Assembly: GCA_900770225.1 (NCBI GenBank) | Contig: CAAGJU010000193.1 | Span: 1-64,000 of the forward strand | From: Lachnospiraceae bacterium | GTDB taxonomy: Bacteria; Bacillota; Clostridia; Lachnospirales; Lachnospiraceae | Direction: 5' to 3' | Length of the DNA: 64,000 nt | Part shown: in pieces, positions 1 to 7,454 of the stretch | How positions within the stretch are numbered: the stretch's first letter is position 1 | How the letters are laid out: each line of letters begins with the position of its first letter | The notes under the pieces: model-generated | What the model was told of the DNA's origin: nothing | Database searches by the model: none | What the model saw: the letters and a program-made list of their open reading frames with translations, nothing else | Program-made: the position numbers and the translations under genes

Positions 1-1775
1 GCCTGACGATACAGGAAGGTTACGAACTGAGCACGGGTAACATCTGCCTTCGGGCTGAAGGTAGTGTCTGTGGTGCCGGCAACGATGTCTTTGTCAACGC
101 CCCATGCAACAGCTTTTGCAAAGTAATCAGTATCTGCTACATCTGTGAACTTAGCTGTGTAAGGAGTAGCCTTGATGGTGAACTTATAAGTGTTTTTGGT
201 CGTTACAGCAACAGTTGTGTTGGAGTTATCTGTCACCTCAACTGTCGCATAGAAAGAACCATCGGTACCATCCGTATCCTCTGCAGTACCAGCTGTTGCT
301 GCCTGGAAAGAGCTAACGGCATCAACTTTGACGGTAACATCAGAACGACCGTAGTATGCTGTAACAGCATCAGTAACACGCTTCTTTGCAGCACTGACAG
401 CAGCATCTGCATCCGCAGCGTCCGCCTGATTTACGGTCTTATCGATTCCATCAACAACAGACTTAAGAGCATCTGAAGTGTTTGTAAGAGTGACATCGTC
501 GAGTTTACCAGTATAAGAAGCTACAGCAGAAGAGGATGTTGCGTTTGCGTCCTTGTAATTCGGGCAAGTATAGTTAATTGTCACCGTACCCGGCTTATGG
601 AACTTAACAGCATATCCTGTATTAGAAGTCTTGCTTTCAACTATTTCAGCAATAGAAGTATCTGAGCTTGTGAAAGTGAGATTGGCCTTTTTCACAATTG
701 CAGAATCCTGTGTTGTTTTTTCAGTAGCAGTATACTCCTTAATTGCTGTTCCATTATCTGTTCCGCTTACGATTACATCAATATCATAAGCCTTCTCTGC
801 TTCTGCAGGAGCTGTTGCAAATACGCTTGCAGCAGCTTTGTCATCTATTGCAACGCTGGAAATAACGGCACTTCCGAGCTTCGGAATAGTCACCGTATAA
901 TTATCCGTTCTAGAAGCTTTGGACACTTCCTTTTTGGCTTTGTCGGTGCCCTGGCTGCCAGTAACTGTCAGCTCGACGCTCACAGTATAGTGACCATCTG
1001 TCGTAGCAGTTGGAGCAACATATCCGGATGCGCCCTTAATAACAGCATCTGCAGTATATGCCACACCACCCTCAGTATACTCGGATGCAAAAGCGGATGG
1101 AGCTGTCAGCGTAACAGCCTTTACGAGGTCCTCAGAAAAAGCATCTGTAGTGCTATTATAGTAATTTGTTTTTGTTGAAAGCGCTGTATAATTTGCAGCT
1201 GTTCCGTTGGTTACCGCAATAGACTGTGCGAGTTCAGCCTGAGCAGCATCAAGCGCATCCTGGACCTGCGTACCCCATTTTACGTTAAGAGTTAATGCCT
1301 GCTGTGCAGGGGTATTGCTAGAGCCATATTCATAATGCAGATTGACAGTGACAGTGGCAGATCCGGCAGTTTCTGCTGTATGTCCCTTCGCCGGAGTGAT
1401 TTTGAAGTCAGTAATGTCGGCTGCATCAACCGTCTTTATTGATGTATTATTAGACAGCATCGCGCTATCTACAAGAGCCGCCTTCACATCGTCAGCACTT
1501 GATTCCTGATCAAGGTTTAAAACGGCCGCCTCAATAACAGCATCATACGCCTTGTATGCATTATAAAGGGCAGTAGCTGCAGCATCCCCGCCAGTTGTTG
1601 GTGCGCTCAGAGTGGTCTGTACCAGTCCTGTTGCAGCAGCATTCGCTGCGGTGTCGTCACTAGCCGTGACATCTTTTACACCGGCAGCCATTACAGTTGC
1701 GGGCAGTGCAGTAACGCCCATCGCTGCTGCCATTGTCAGGGCAGCCAGCTTTGACATAAACTGTTTCTTTTTCAT
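1..1775 (-). CDS. Secreted SLH-domain surface protein (3' end outside window)
   Basis: Translated from the reverse strand by eye. It starts at the ATG complementary to 1773-1775, eight bases after a GGAGG box. A Lys-rich start, a hydrophobic stretch and an Ala-x-Ala-like site near residue 30 make a signal peptide. A long Thr/Ala/Asp-rich body with beta-sandwich-like stretches follows. The last residues in the window (about 542-591) match one S-layer homology repeat: FTDV, then Y-F-x-x-A-V-x-W, then F-x-P-x-x-x-V-T-R-A-Q-F. SLH repeats usually come in threes and bind cell-wall polymers, so more repeats probably lie beyond base 1. The likely role is a cell-surface or S-layer-associated protein; the ligand is unknown. 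It is divergent from the epimerase gene. Confidence 0.85.
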   Translation of the reverse strand, partial: MKKKQFMSKLAALTMAAAMGVTALPATVMAAGVKDVTASDDTAANAAATGLVQTTLSAPTTGGDAAATALYNAYKAYDAVIEAAVLNLDQESSADDVKAALVDSAMLSNNTSIKTVDAADITDFKITPAKGHTAETAGSATVTVNLHYEYGSSNTPAQQALTLNVKWGTQVQDALDAAQAELAQSIAVTNGTAANYTALSTKTNYYNSTTDAFSEDLVKAVTLTAPSAFASEYTEGGVAYTADAVIKGASGYVAPTATTDGHYTVSVELTVTGSQGTDKAKKEVSKASRTDNYTVTIPKLGSAVISSVAIDDKAAASVFATAPAEAEKAYDIDVIVSGTDNGTAIKEYTATEKTTQDSAIVKKANLTFTSSDTSIAEIVESKTSNTGYAVKFHKPGTVTINYTCPNYKDANATSSSAVASYTGKLDDVTLTNTSDALKSVVDGIDKTVNQADAADADAAVSAAKKRVTDAVTAYYGRSDVTVKVDAVSSFQAATAGTAEDTDGTDGSFYATVEVTDNSNTTVAVTTKNTYKFTIKATPYTAKFTDVADTDYFAKAVAWGVDKDIVAGTTDTTFSPKADVTRAQFVTFLYRQ

Positions 1776-1839
1776 TGACTAGTTCCTCCTGTTTGAGTTG
1801 AAAAAATTAGTATAATGTAGCATTTAAGAATTGATTTTT

Positions 1840-1853
1840 GAGTGATTTCACTC
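1840..1853. promoter_or_regulatory. 14-bp perfect palindrome in divergent intergenic region
   Basis: GAGTGA-TT-TCACTC lies between the SLH gene and the epimerase gene. A TATAAT/ATTATA sequence at 1811-1816 is nearby and could serve as a -10 on either strand, but no convincing -35 was found. The palindrome could be an operator; nothing else supports that. Confidence 0.3.
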
Positions 1854-2080
1854 CCTGGACAGGGAAATTTCAGATGAATTCATAACTTGAAACGGAAGCG
1901 GAAGGAATCCGAAAAGGCATAGAAATCCGAATTTACAAGGGAAAACCGGGGTGTTATCATTTTCATGTATTCAGGATAGAAACCCATGCAGGCATCGGGA
2001 AATAACACAGAGAGATGTATACACAGGAGTGCAGATCTTTCAGAGAAGCAGTCCTGTGGTAAGGGGGAGTGTTTATATAT

Positions 2081-3181
2081 ATGAAGAAGGTTATGCTGGT
2101 TTTCGGCACCCGGCCGGAAGCGATCAAGATGTGTCCGGTGGTTAAGGAACTGAAGACGCGCCCGGAATTTCAGACAGTCGTCTGCGTCACCGGGCAGCAC
2201 AGGGAAATGCTCGATCAGGTGCTTGAGATTTTTCATGTGACGCCGGATTACGACCTTTCCATCATGAAACCGGGGCAGTCGCTCTTTGACATCACGATCG
2301 CTGTGCTGGACCGGTTCCGCGTCGTCCTGGAAAAAGAAAAGCCGGATGTCGTTCTGGTGCACGGGGATACCAGCACCGCCTTCGCTGCATCGCTGGCCTG
2401 CTTTTACATGCAGATTCCGACGGGGCATGTGGAGGCCGGGCTCCGGACCTACAATCTGCAGTCTCCCTACCCGGAGGAATACAACCGACAGGCGATCGAT
2501 ATTTCGGCGGCATTGCTTTTTGCGCCGACCGAACTCGCGAAACAACATCTGCTCGATGAAAAAAAGGATGCCTCGCGTATTTTTGTCACAGGGAATACCG
2601 CCATCGATGCCCTGCAGACAACGGTTCACACCGCATACAGGCACCCGGAGCTTGACTGGGCAGCGGGTTCGCGGCTGATCCTGATCACGGCGCATCGCAG
2701 AGAAAATCTGGGCGAGCCGATGCGGCATATGTTCCGCGCGATTCTGCGGGTCATCAATGAGCACCCGGACGTAAAGGCCATTTATCCGATCCACATGAAT
2801 CCGGTCGTGCGCTCCGCGGCCGAGGATATTCTCGGTGACTGCGACAGGATCCATCTGATCGAGCCGCTCGATGTGCTGGATTTTCATAATTTTATGAATG
2901 CTTCCTATCTGATCCTCACCGATTCCGGCGGCATTCAGGAGGAGGCGCCGTCTCTCGGCAAACCGGTTCTTGTGATGCGTGACACGACGGAGCGGCCGGA
3001 GGGCATTCAGGCCGGGACGCTGAAGCTGACAGGAACGAACGAGGAGACGATCTACCGCGAGTTCAGCCGGCTTCTATCCGATCCGGAGGAATACCGGGCG
3101 ATGAGCTGCGCGTCCAATCCTTACGGAGACGGGCATGCGAGCGAGCGGATCGCTGATATTCTGACAGAGTTTCTCAGGTGA
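2081..3181 (+). CDS. wecB: UDP-N-acetylglucosamine 2-epimerase (non-hydrolysing)
   Basis: Interconverts UDP-GlcNAc and UDP-ManNAc in the cytoplasm, supplying ManNAc for surface glycans. The 366-residue length is normal for the family. Visible motifs are FGTRPEAIK near the N-terminus, HGDT (D96), GHVEAGLRT (E118), PEEYNR (E132) and TAHRREN (catalytic His near 215), matching the conserved acidic residues and His of the family. The ATG at 2081 is chosen because AGGGGGAG at 2062-2069 is well spaced. A GTG at 2069 would add only four residues and overlaps that ribosome-binding site. It is single and closed by a strong terminator, but lies beside the polysaccharide genes that probably use its product. 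Confidence 0.95.
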   Translation: MKKVMLVFGTRPEAIKMCPVVKELKTRPEFQTVVCVTGQHREMLDQVLEIFHVTPDYDLSIMKPGQSLFDITIAVLDRFRVVLEKEKPDVVLVHGDTSTAFAASLACFYMQIPTGHVEAGLRTYNLQSPYPEEYNRQAIDISAALLFAPTELAKQHLLDEKKDASRIFVTGNTAIDALQTTVHTAYRHPELDWAAGSRLILITAHRRENLGEPMRHMFRAILRVINEHPDVKAIYPIHMNPVVRSAAEDILGDCDRIHLIEPLDVLDFHNFMNASYLILTDSGGIQEEAPSLGKPVLVMRDTTERPEGIQAGTLKLTGTNEETIYREFSRLLSDPEEYRAMSCASNPYGDGHASERIADILTEFLR

Positions 3182-3246
3182 ACGGAAAGTGAGCCTGATC
3201 CGTTTCTGAATGTTTCTGAAAAGTACACAGAGCTGCAGGAAATAAC

Positions 3247-3302
3247 AGTCCCGCGGGGCATATCATGAACGATATGATCCCCGCGGGACTTTACTCTTTT
3301 TA
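3247..3302 (+). terminator. Intrinsic terminator of the epimerase gene
   Basis: A long GC-rich stem, AGTCCCGCGGGG paired with CCCCGCGGGACT and extended by ATATC/GATAT, is followed by a T-rich run at about 3292-3301. Confidence 0.9.
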
Positions 3303-3442
3303 AAAATGCAGTGAAAATAATATAGGGCTTCATTCTCTCATCCCAGAACAGGACGGCAGGTGGCGAATGACTATCTGCTGTCGAACTGACAGTGTTTTTA
3401 GTTCTTGTGTCTGTTGAGTCACAGCATTTGCTGTGCAGGGTG

Positions 3443-3470
3443 GCCGGTTAAGAAGATTACCGGCTTTTTT
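3443..3470 (+). terminator. Intrinsic terminator of an unidentified short transcript
   Basis: GCCGGT/ACCGGC stem with six T. A smaller hairpin, CACAGCA/TGCTGTG, lies just upstream at about 3420-3435. No gene lies between the preceding terminator (3302) and this one, so it may end a small RNA from 3303-3470, or be a degraded remnant. The promoter of such an RNA is not clear. Confidence 0.6.
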
Positions 3471-3549
3471 CGCGAACAGAAAGCCGTATCCGCGAAGGAA
3501 TCGCGGGCGGTGTCGCGATCACGGGATAAAAAGCGAAGCGCCTTATCCC
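3467..3549 (+). repeat. Terminator-associated hairpin repeat, copy 1
   Basis: Begins inside the T-tract of the preceding terminator with TTTTTTCGCGAACAGAAAGCC, then a variable hairpin, the box GTCGCGATCACGGGATAA and a second hairpin whose loop region is GCGAAGCG (GGGATAA pairs with TTATCCC). The same order of boxes and hairpins recurs at 20056, 41786 and 42770. Confidence 0.7.
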
Positions 3550-3572
3550 GATTCGGACAGGAGGACAAGGAA

Positions 3573-4754
3573 ATGACGCACAGTGTGAAGAAGAATGAAA
3601 ATTATCAGATTATCAGAGGTGATGACGGGCGCTATATCGGTAATGCACTGGTAAACGGCGGCTCAAAATATGTAGTGGGAACAAGCCGGAGCGACTGCGA
3701 GTCGAAGCTGCTCAGGCTGTCCTTTGAGCTTGCCTCGAAGAACAAGAAGGAGATGGACAGGGAGAAGCATACCGTGGATGAATGGTTTGCCATCTGGATC
3801 TCTCTGAAGGCCGACGAGGTGAAAAAATCAACGACGGACATCTACAAAAATATCTACCAGTGGCTGATCAGCCCCATGATCGGCGACAGAAATCTGACAG
3901 ATGTGACGTCAGAGGATATCCGCTGTGTCTATCAGGTCGTCATTGAAAACGGCTACCGGAAATCGACGGTGGAGCTGGTGCGGAGTGTGCTGAGCGGCAT
4001 GTTCAAGGAGGCCTGGCGGCAGAATCAGATCAGCGAAAATCCGGTGAGCCGTGTAAAATTACCGTCAGAGCGGAAGTTCCTCGCGGAGACGCAGAAACGG
4101 AAGGCGATGACGGTCGAGCAGCAGAGGATTTTTATCAAAAATGCGGCTGACTCCAAATATTATGACGTCTATGTCATGTTTCTGCAGTCGGGATGCCGCA
4201 GCGGAGAGATCCGCGGCCTGTGCCGGGAGGATGTGGATTTCGGCAACGGCGTTCTGCTCATCCGCAGGACACTGTGCAACAGCAGCCAGCGGGGATATTT
4301 TTTCCAGTCGCCCAAGACCGGGTCGTCGCGCCGGGCGGTGCCGATGACGTCGGTGATGCGCAGCATCCTGAAGAAACACATCCGCATGCTGGATAAGCGG
4401 ATGAAGGAGGGAAAAACAAAGGAGATCGACGGGCTGTCGACAATGCTTTTTACCGAGGAGAACGGGGAAATCATCCGGCCGTACCGGCTGCAGAGAGATA
4501 TGAATGCGATTGTTGAAAACATTCATGGCGTCGAGAAGTCGGGATACGCTGATTTTACGCACCTGACACCGCATGTGTTCCGTCACACGTTTGCGACGCG
4601 CGCGATTGAGGGCGGCATGTCGATGCAGACGCTGAAGACGATCCTCGGACACAGCTCGATCAGCATCACGATGGACTGCTACAGCCACGTGATGCTGGAT
4701 ACGAAGAAGAAGGAGATGCAGAGGGTCGAGAAGTATTTCCAGATTCCGGAATAA
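3573..4754 (+). CDS. Tyrosine-type site-specific recombinase/integrase
   Basis: A 393-residue integrase. The N-terminal part (about 1-70) resembles an arm-binding domain, residues 70-165 a SAM-like core-binding domain, and 180-385 the catalytic domain. The catalytic set is complete: R209 in CRSGEI, K248 in SPKTG, H334-x-x-R337 in HVFRH, H360 in LGHSS and Y370 in DCYSHV. The ATG at 3573 follows AGGAGG at 3559-3564. The longer frame from 3405 runs through a terminator and a repeat and is not credible. No excisionase, relaxase or other mobile-element gene is near, and no attachment-site duplication was spotted. It may be a remnant of an integrative element or a stand-alone invertase beside surface genes. 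Confidence 0.93.
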   Translation: MTHSVKKNENYQIIRGDDGRYIGNALVNGGSKYVVGTSRSDCESKLLRLSFELASKNKKEMDREKHTVDEWFAIWISLKADEVKKSTTDIYKNIYQWLISPMIGDRNLTDVTSEDIRCVYQVVIENGYRKSTVELVRSVLSGMFKEAWRQNQISENPVSRVKLPSERKFLAETQKRKAMTVEQQRIFIKNAADSKYYDVYVMFLQSGCRSGEIRGLCREDVDFGNGVLLIRRTLCNSSQRGYFFQSPKTGSSRRAVPMTSVMRSILKKHIRMLDKRMKEGKTKEIDGLSTMLFTEENGEIIRPYRLQRDMNAIVENIHGVEKSGYADFTHLTPHVFRHTFATRAIEGGMSMQTLKTILGHSSISITMDCYSHVMLDTKKKEMQRVEKYFQIPE

Positions 4755-4848
4755 GGACAGGATCTATGAACCAGAACGGAAGAGAGCTGACAAAGCCAAT
4801 AAGCATCTGAGAAAAATGGAATAGAGTGAAGTCCGGTAAGAAGACAGG

Positions 4849-4898
4849 AAAGATTCGGGAGATTGTCAGAAAAAATCTCCCGGATCTTTCTGTTTTTG
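4849..4898 (+). terminator. Intrinsic terminator of the integrase gene
   Basis: AAAGATTCGGGAGATT pairs with AATCTCCCGGATCTTT (one mismatch) and is followed by CTGTTTTTG. Confidence 0.88.
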
Positions 4899-5029
4899 TC
4901 TATAATGGGTCTCAGAGGAAACTTGAATTCGGAGTACAGAAACACATATGGGGAGATCGGATCCGGTGTACAGTTGCAGCATGGGGTTCGGTGAACAGAT
5001 TTACATGCAGAAAATAATGATGAGGGAAA

Positions 5030-5794
5030 ATGTCTATGAAGTGGGAGTCTGATATATACAGCAGAGATTTTTCTTTCGTATATAAATATGGAGAGGACCT
5101 GATCCGCCTGCTGAATCCGAAGAAGGGGATGAAGGTTCTGGACCTCGGATGCGGAACAGGCGAGCTGACGGAGAAATTGTATGAGGCCGGTGCGATTGCC
5201 AATGGCATCGATGCATCGGCAGACCAGATCAGTCTGGCGCGGGAGAAGTTTCCGCATATCTGCTTCCGCCAGGCGGACGCGGTTTCGTTCGCGATGCCGG
5301 AGCAGATGGACGCGGTTTTCTCCAATGCGCTTTTTCACTGGATACAGAGCGATGATCAGCCGAAGATGCTCAGGAGCATCTGGAATGCGCTGAAACCCGG
5401 CGGACAGCTGGTGTTTGAGATGGGCGGCAGCGGGAACAATGCAAAAATTCATGCGGCGCTGGCAAAAGCGTTTAGCGCGCATGGCTTCACGTATCAGGAG
5501 CCATTCTATTTCCCTACGATCGGCGGATACGCTTCTGTGCTGGAAAATGCCGGCTTCCGCGTGACGGATATGCGTCTGTTCGAACGTCCGACGGAGCTGA
5601 CGGGCAACGGCGGCATGGCTGAATGGATCACCATGTTTGTACAGAAACCGTTTGAGACGGCGTTTGTGCCGGAGAAGGACAGGCAGCGGATCATCCTCGA
5701 AGCAGTGGAAATGCTGAAGCCGGCGCTTTGCCGCGACGGCGTCTGGATAGCTGATTACGTGCGGCTCCGCGGGAGATGCATAAAAATAGTTTGA
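5030..5794 (+). CDS. Class I SAM-dependent methyltransferase
   Basis: A 254-residue Rossmann-fold methyltransferase. Motif I, LDLGCGTG, is at about 38-45, the acidic ribose-binding motif GIDAS near 60, and FSNALFHWI near 97-105, in the style of trans-aconitate 2-methyltransferase and related small-molecule methyltransferases. The substrate cannot be read from the sequence. The start at 5030 follows GAGGGAAA; an ATG two codons later is also possible. It stands alone between the integrase and the YitT gene. Its final 34 bases, including the stop, are part of a 44-bp unit duplicated immediately downstream. Confidence 0.88.
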   Translation: MSMKWESDIYSRDFSFVYKYGEDLIRLLNPKKGMKVLDLGCGTGELTEKLYEAGAIANGIDASADQISLAREKFPHICFRQADAVSFAMPEQMDAVFSNALFHWIQSDDQPKMLRSIWNALKPGGQLVFEMGGSGNNAKIHAALAKAFSAHGFTYQEPFYFPTIGGYASVLENAGFRVTDMRLFERPTELTGNGGMAEWITMFVQKPFETAFVPEKDRQRIILEAVEMLKPALCRDGVWIADYVRLRGRCIKIV

Positions 5795-5848
5795 ATAACA
5801 GCATACGGCTCCGAGGAAGATGCGTGGAAGCTGTCTGAATAGCAGAAG
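5761..5848 (+). repeat. Tandem duplication of the methyltransferase 3' end (2 x 44 bp)
   Basis: Copy 1 (5761-5804) contains the last codons and TGA stop of the methyltransferase. Copy 2 (5805-5848) repeats it with about a dozen substitutions: CGGCTCCG, AGATGC, TGAATA and CAG blocks keep the same spacing. The rest of the gap to 6045 holds only an 18-bp doublet. Confidence 0.75.
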
Positions 5849-5941
5849 GCAGCTTTGCGACAGATTTATGTGGTTTTGTAAGTTTACGTGAAGCTGCAAA
5901 TACAGAAAGCAGAAGTGAAAGATATCAGTTTTATAGAAAAT

Positions 5942-5977
5942 GTAAGAAGGTATAGCGTAGTAAGAAAGTATAGCGTA
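5942..5977 (+). repeat. Tandem 18-bp doublet
   Basis: GTAAGAAGGTATAGCGTA is followed directly by GTAAGAAAGTATAGCGTA. It lies in the gap before the YitT gene. No function is evident. Confidence 0.75.
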
Positions 5978-6045
5978 TAGCAAATGACAGAGGACGAAGG
6001 CAATTTCTGGGGCGGGGTGTGCAAATGGCGTAGAAAGGAGACATC

Positions 6046-6933
6046 ATGGCAGACAAGAAGACGATACGACGGGAAGCACTGCGGATTTGCATTCTGATTC
6101 TGGCGGCGTTTGTGTATTCAGTGGGCGTTAATTTTTTCCTGGTGCCCGCGGGACTGTACACGGGCGGTATCCTCGGATGCGCGCAGCTGCTTCGTTCCTT
6201 TTTGGTCAATACGCTGCATATGAACTTCGGCGGCTTTGACATCGCGGGCCTGATCTATTACCTGATCAATGTGCCGCTGCTGTTTGTCGCGCACAAACTG
6301 ATGGGCAAGCTGTACTTTGCAAAAACAATTGTGGGGATCACGACGGAGGCGCTGTTTCTCGTGGTTCTGCCGGTGCCTTCGGAGCCGCTCGTGCAGGATC
6401 TTCTCTCAGCCGCGCTGATCGGCGGTGCCATCACCGGCGCCATGATGGGTCTGATCCTGCGCATGGGCGCCTGCGACGGCGGCATGGATCTGGTGGGTGT
6501 GCTGATCGTTCATCAGAAGCAGGGCGCGAGCGTGGGCAACGCCAATCTGTATCTGAATATCGTTCTGTTTGCCTTCATGGCATTCAGCTATCCGCTGGAG
6601 ATCATGATCTATTCCGTGCTGGGTGCTGTGGTGACGGCCTATGCGCTGGATCATTTCTTTACGCAGAATATCAATGTCGAGTACCACGTGATCACGCAGG
6701 AAGACCCGGCGGGGCTGGAAAAAATCATTCAGCGGGAGCTTCACCGCTCCGTCACGAAATGGGAGGGCACCGGTACCTATTCGGGAAAACCGGCCCATAT
6801 CCTCTATGTGATCGTCGATAAATACGAGTCGCCGCGCCTGAACCGCCTGATCCGTGAATATGATCCGACGGCGTTTGCGGTGGAGAATACCGGGGTGAGC
6901 ATTCACGGCAATTTCGAAAAGCACATCACCTGA
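6046..6933 (+). CDS. YitT family membrane protein
   Basis: A 295-residue protein with about five or six N-terminal membrane segments (residues 10-205; GLYTGGILGCAQ, GACDGGMDLVG) and a soluble C-terminal DUF2179-like domain (about 215-290; YHVITQEDPAGLEKII, GTGTYSGK). This is the standard architecture of the YitT/DUF161 family, whose function is not established. The start follows AAAGGAG at good spacing. It is monocistronic as far as can be seen, followed by a large inverted-repeat element rather than a simple terminator. Confidence 0.92.
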   Translation: MADKKTIRREALRICILILAAFVYSVGVNFFLVPAGLYTGGILGCAQLLRSFLVNTLHMNFGGFDIAGLIYYLINVPLLFVAHKLMGKLYFAKTIVGITTEALFLVVLPVPSEPLVQDLLSAALIGGAITGAMMGLILRMGACDGGMDLVGVLIVHQKQGASVGNANLYLNIVLFAFMAFSYPLEIMIYSVLGAVVTAYALDHFFTQNINVEYHVITQEDPAGLEKIIQRELHRSVTKWEGTGTYSGKPAHILYVIVDKYESPRLNRLIREYDPTAFAVENTGVSIHGNFEKHIT

Positions 6934-6970
6934 CAATTACTTTACACACATTGTTGTTGGGCAGAGTGTG

Positions 6971-7209
6971 CAGAAATACAGATGCTTCCAACCCGCAACC
7001 ATCCGCAGACGCCGGTGGTTGGCGAGTACGAGCGTAGCGATGGACGAGTCTACCACCGCTGCGTCGAGGACGAGCGAGAGCGGTCGGCTTGTAAACTCGC
7101 AAGCTCGTTAACTGCGCCGACAGGCGTCGCACGTAAGCTTCGAGCTTCCCTGCGGTCGCTCTCAGCAAGTGCTCATCGCTCTGTTGCGGGTGGAAGCATC
7201 TGTATTCTG
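6971..7209. repeat. Large inverted-repeat element (29-bp arms, about 180-bp interior)
   Basis: The left arm is 6971-6999 and the right arm 7183-7209. The arms are complementary except for two single-base bulges. The interior holds further nested pairs: GTCGGC/GCCGAC around the centre, GAGAGCG/CGCTCTC, and GGTGGT/ACCACC. The outer arm motif ATACAGATGC...GCATCTGTAT recurs as a 40-bp hairpin at 42878-42917. The interior is coding-free: the one frame crossing it has no ribosome-binding site and follows the palindrome. Confidence 0.75.
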
Positions 7210-7257
7210 TATTTGATGCCGGCAGCCTTGTCTGGACTGTTCTATTATCTGTGATTA

Positions 7258-7266
7258 TGTTACAAT
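7258..7266 (+). promoter_or_regulatory. Extended -10 promoter for the flippase operon
   Basis: TG-T-TACAAT is a good extended -10 element 189 bases upstream of the flippase start. No strong -35 was found (TGTTCT at 7238-7243 is at the right distance). It is the best candidate for transcription of the 7455-15635 gene run. Confidence 0.4.
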
Positions 7267-7454
7267 AGCGTAACTGCAGCGGCATCTCCGGGACGTGCCA
7301 CAGTGTGTGATCGCCAGAGGGCATCCGGATTCAGCCGCTCATTTTTTACGCGTGTATTCGTTGAATACGCGCACTGTCCTGGAACAGATTGGCAGGCGAA
7401 AAATGCCGGCAGGGGAACACGCCGGCGTATGAAGTGAAAGGTAACAGACGGCGA

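Noticed and set aside
6982..7254. 90-codon frame across the inverted-repeat element
   Set aside because: It follows the palindromic arms, has no ribosome-binding site and no recognisable protein features.
6971..7266. Invertible promoter controlling the flippase operon
   Set aside because: The arms are plausible inversion sites, but the only good promoter-like sequence (7258-7266) is outside them and none was found inside, so flipping would not switch transcription. Kept only as a minor alternative.
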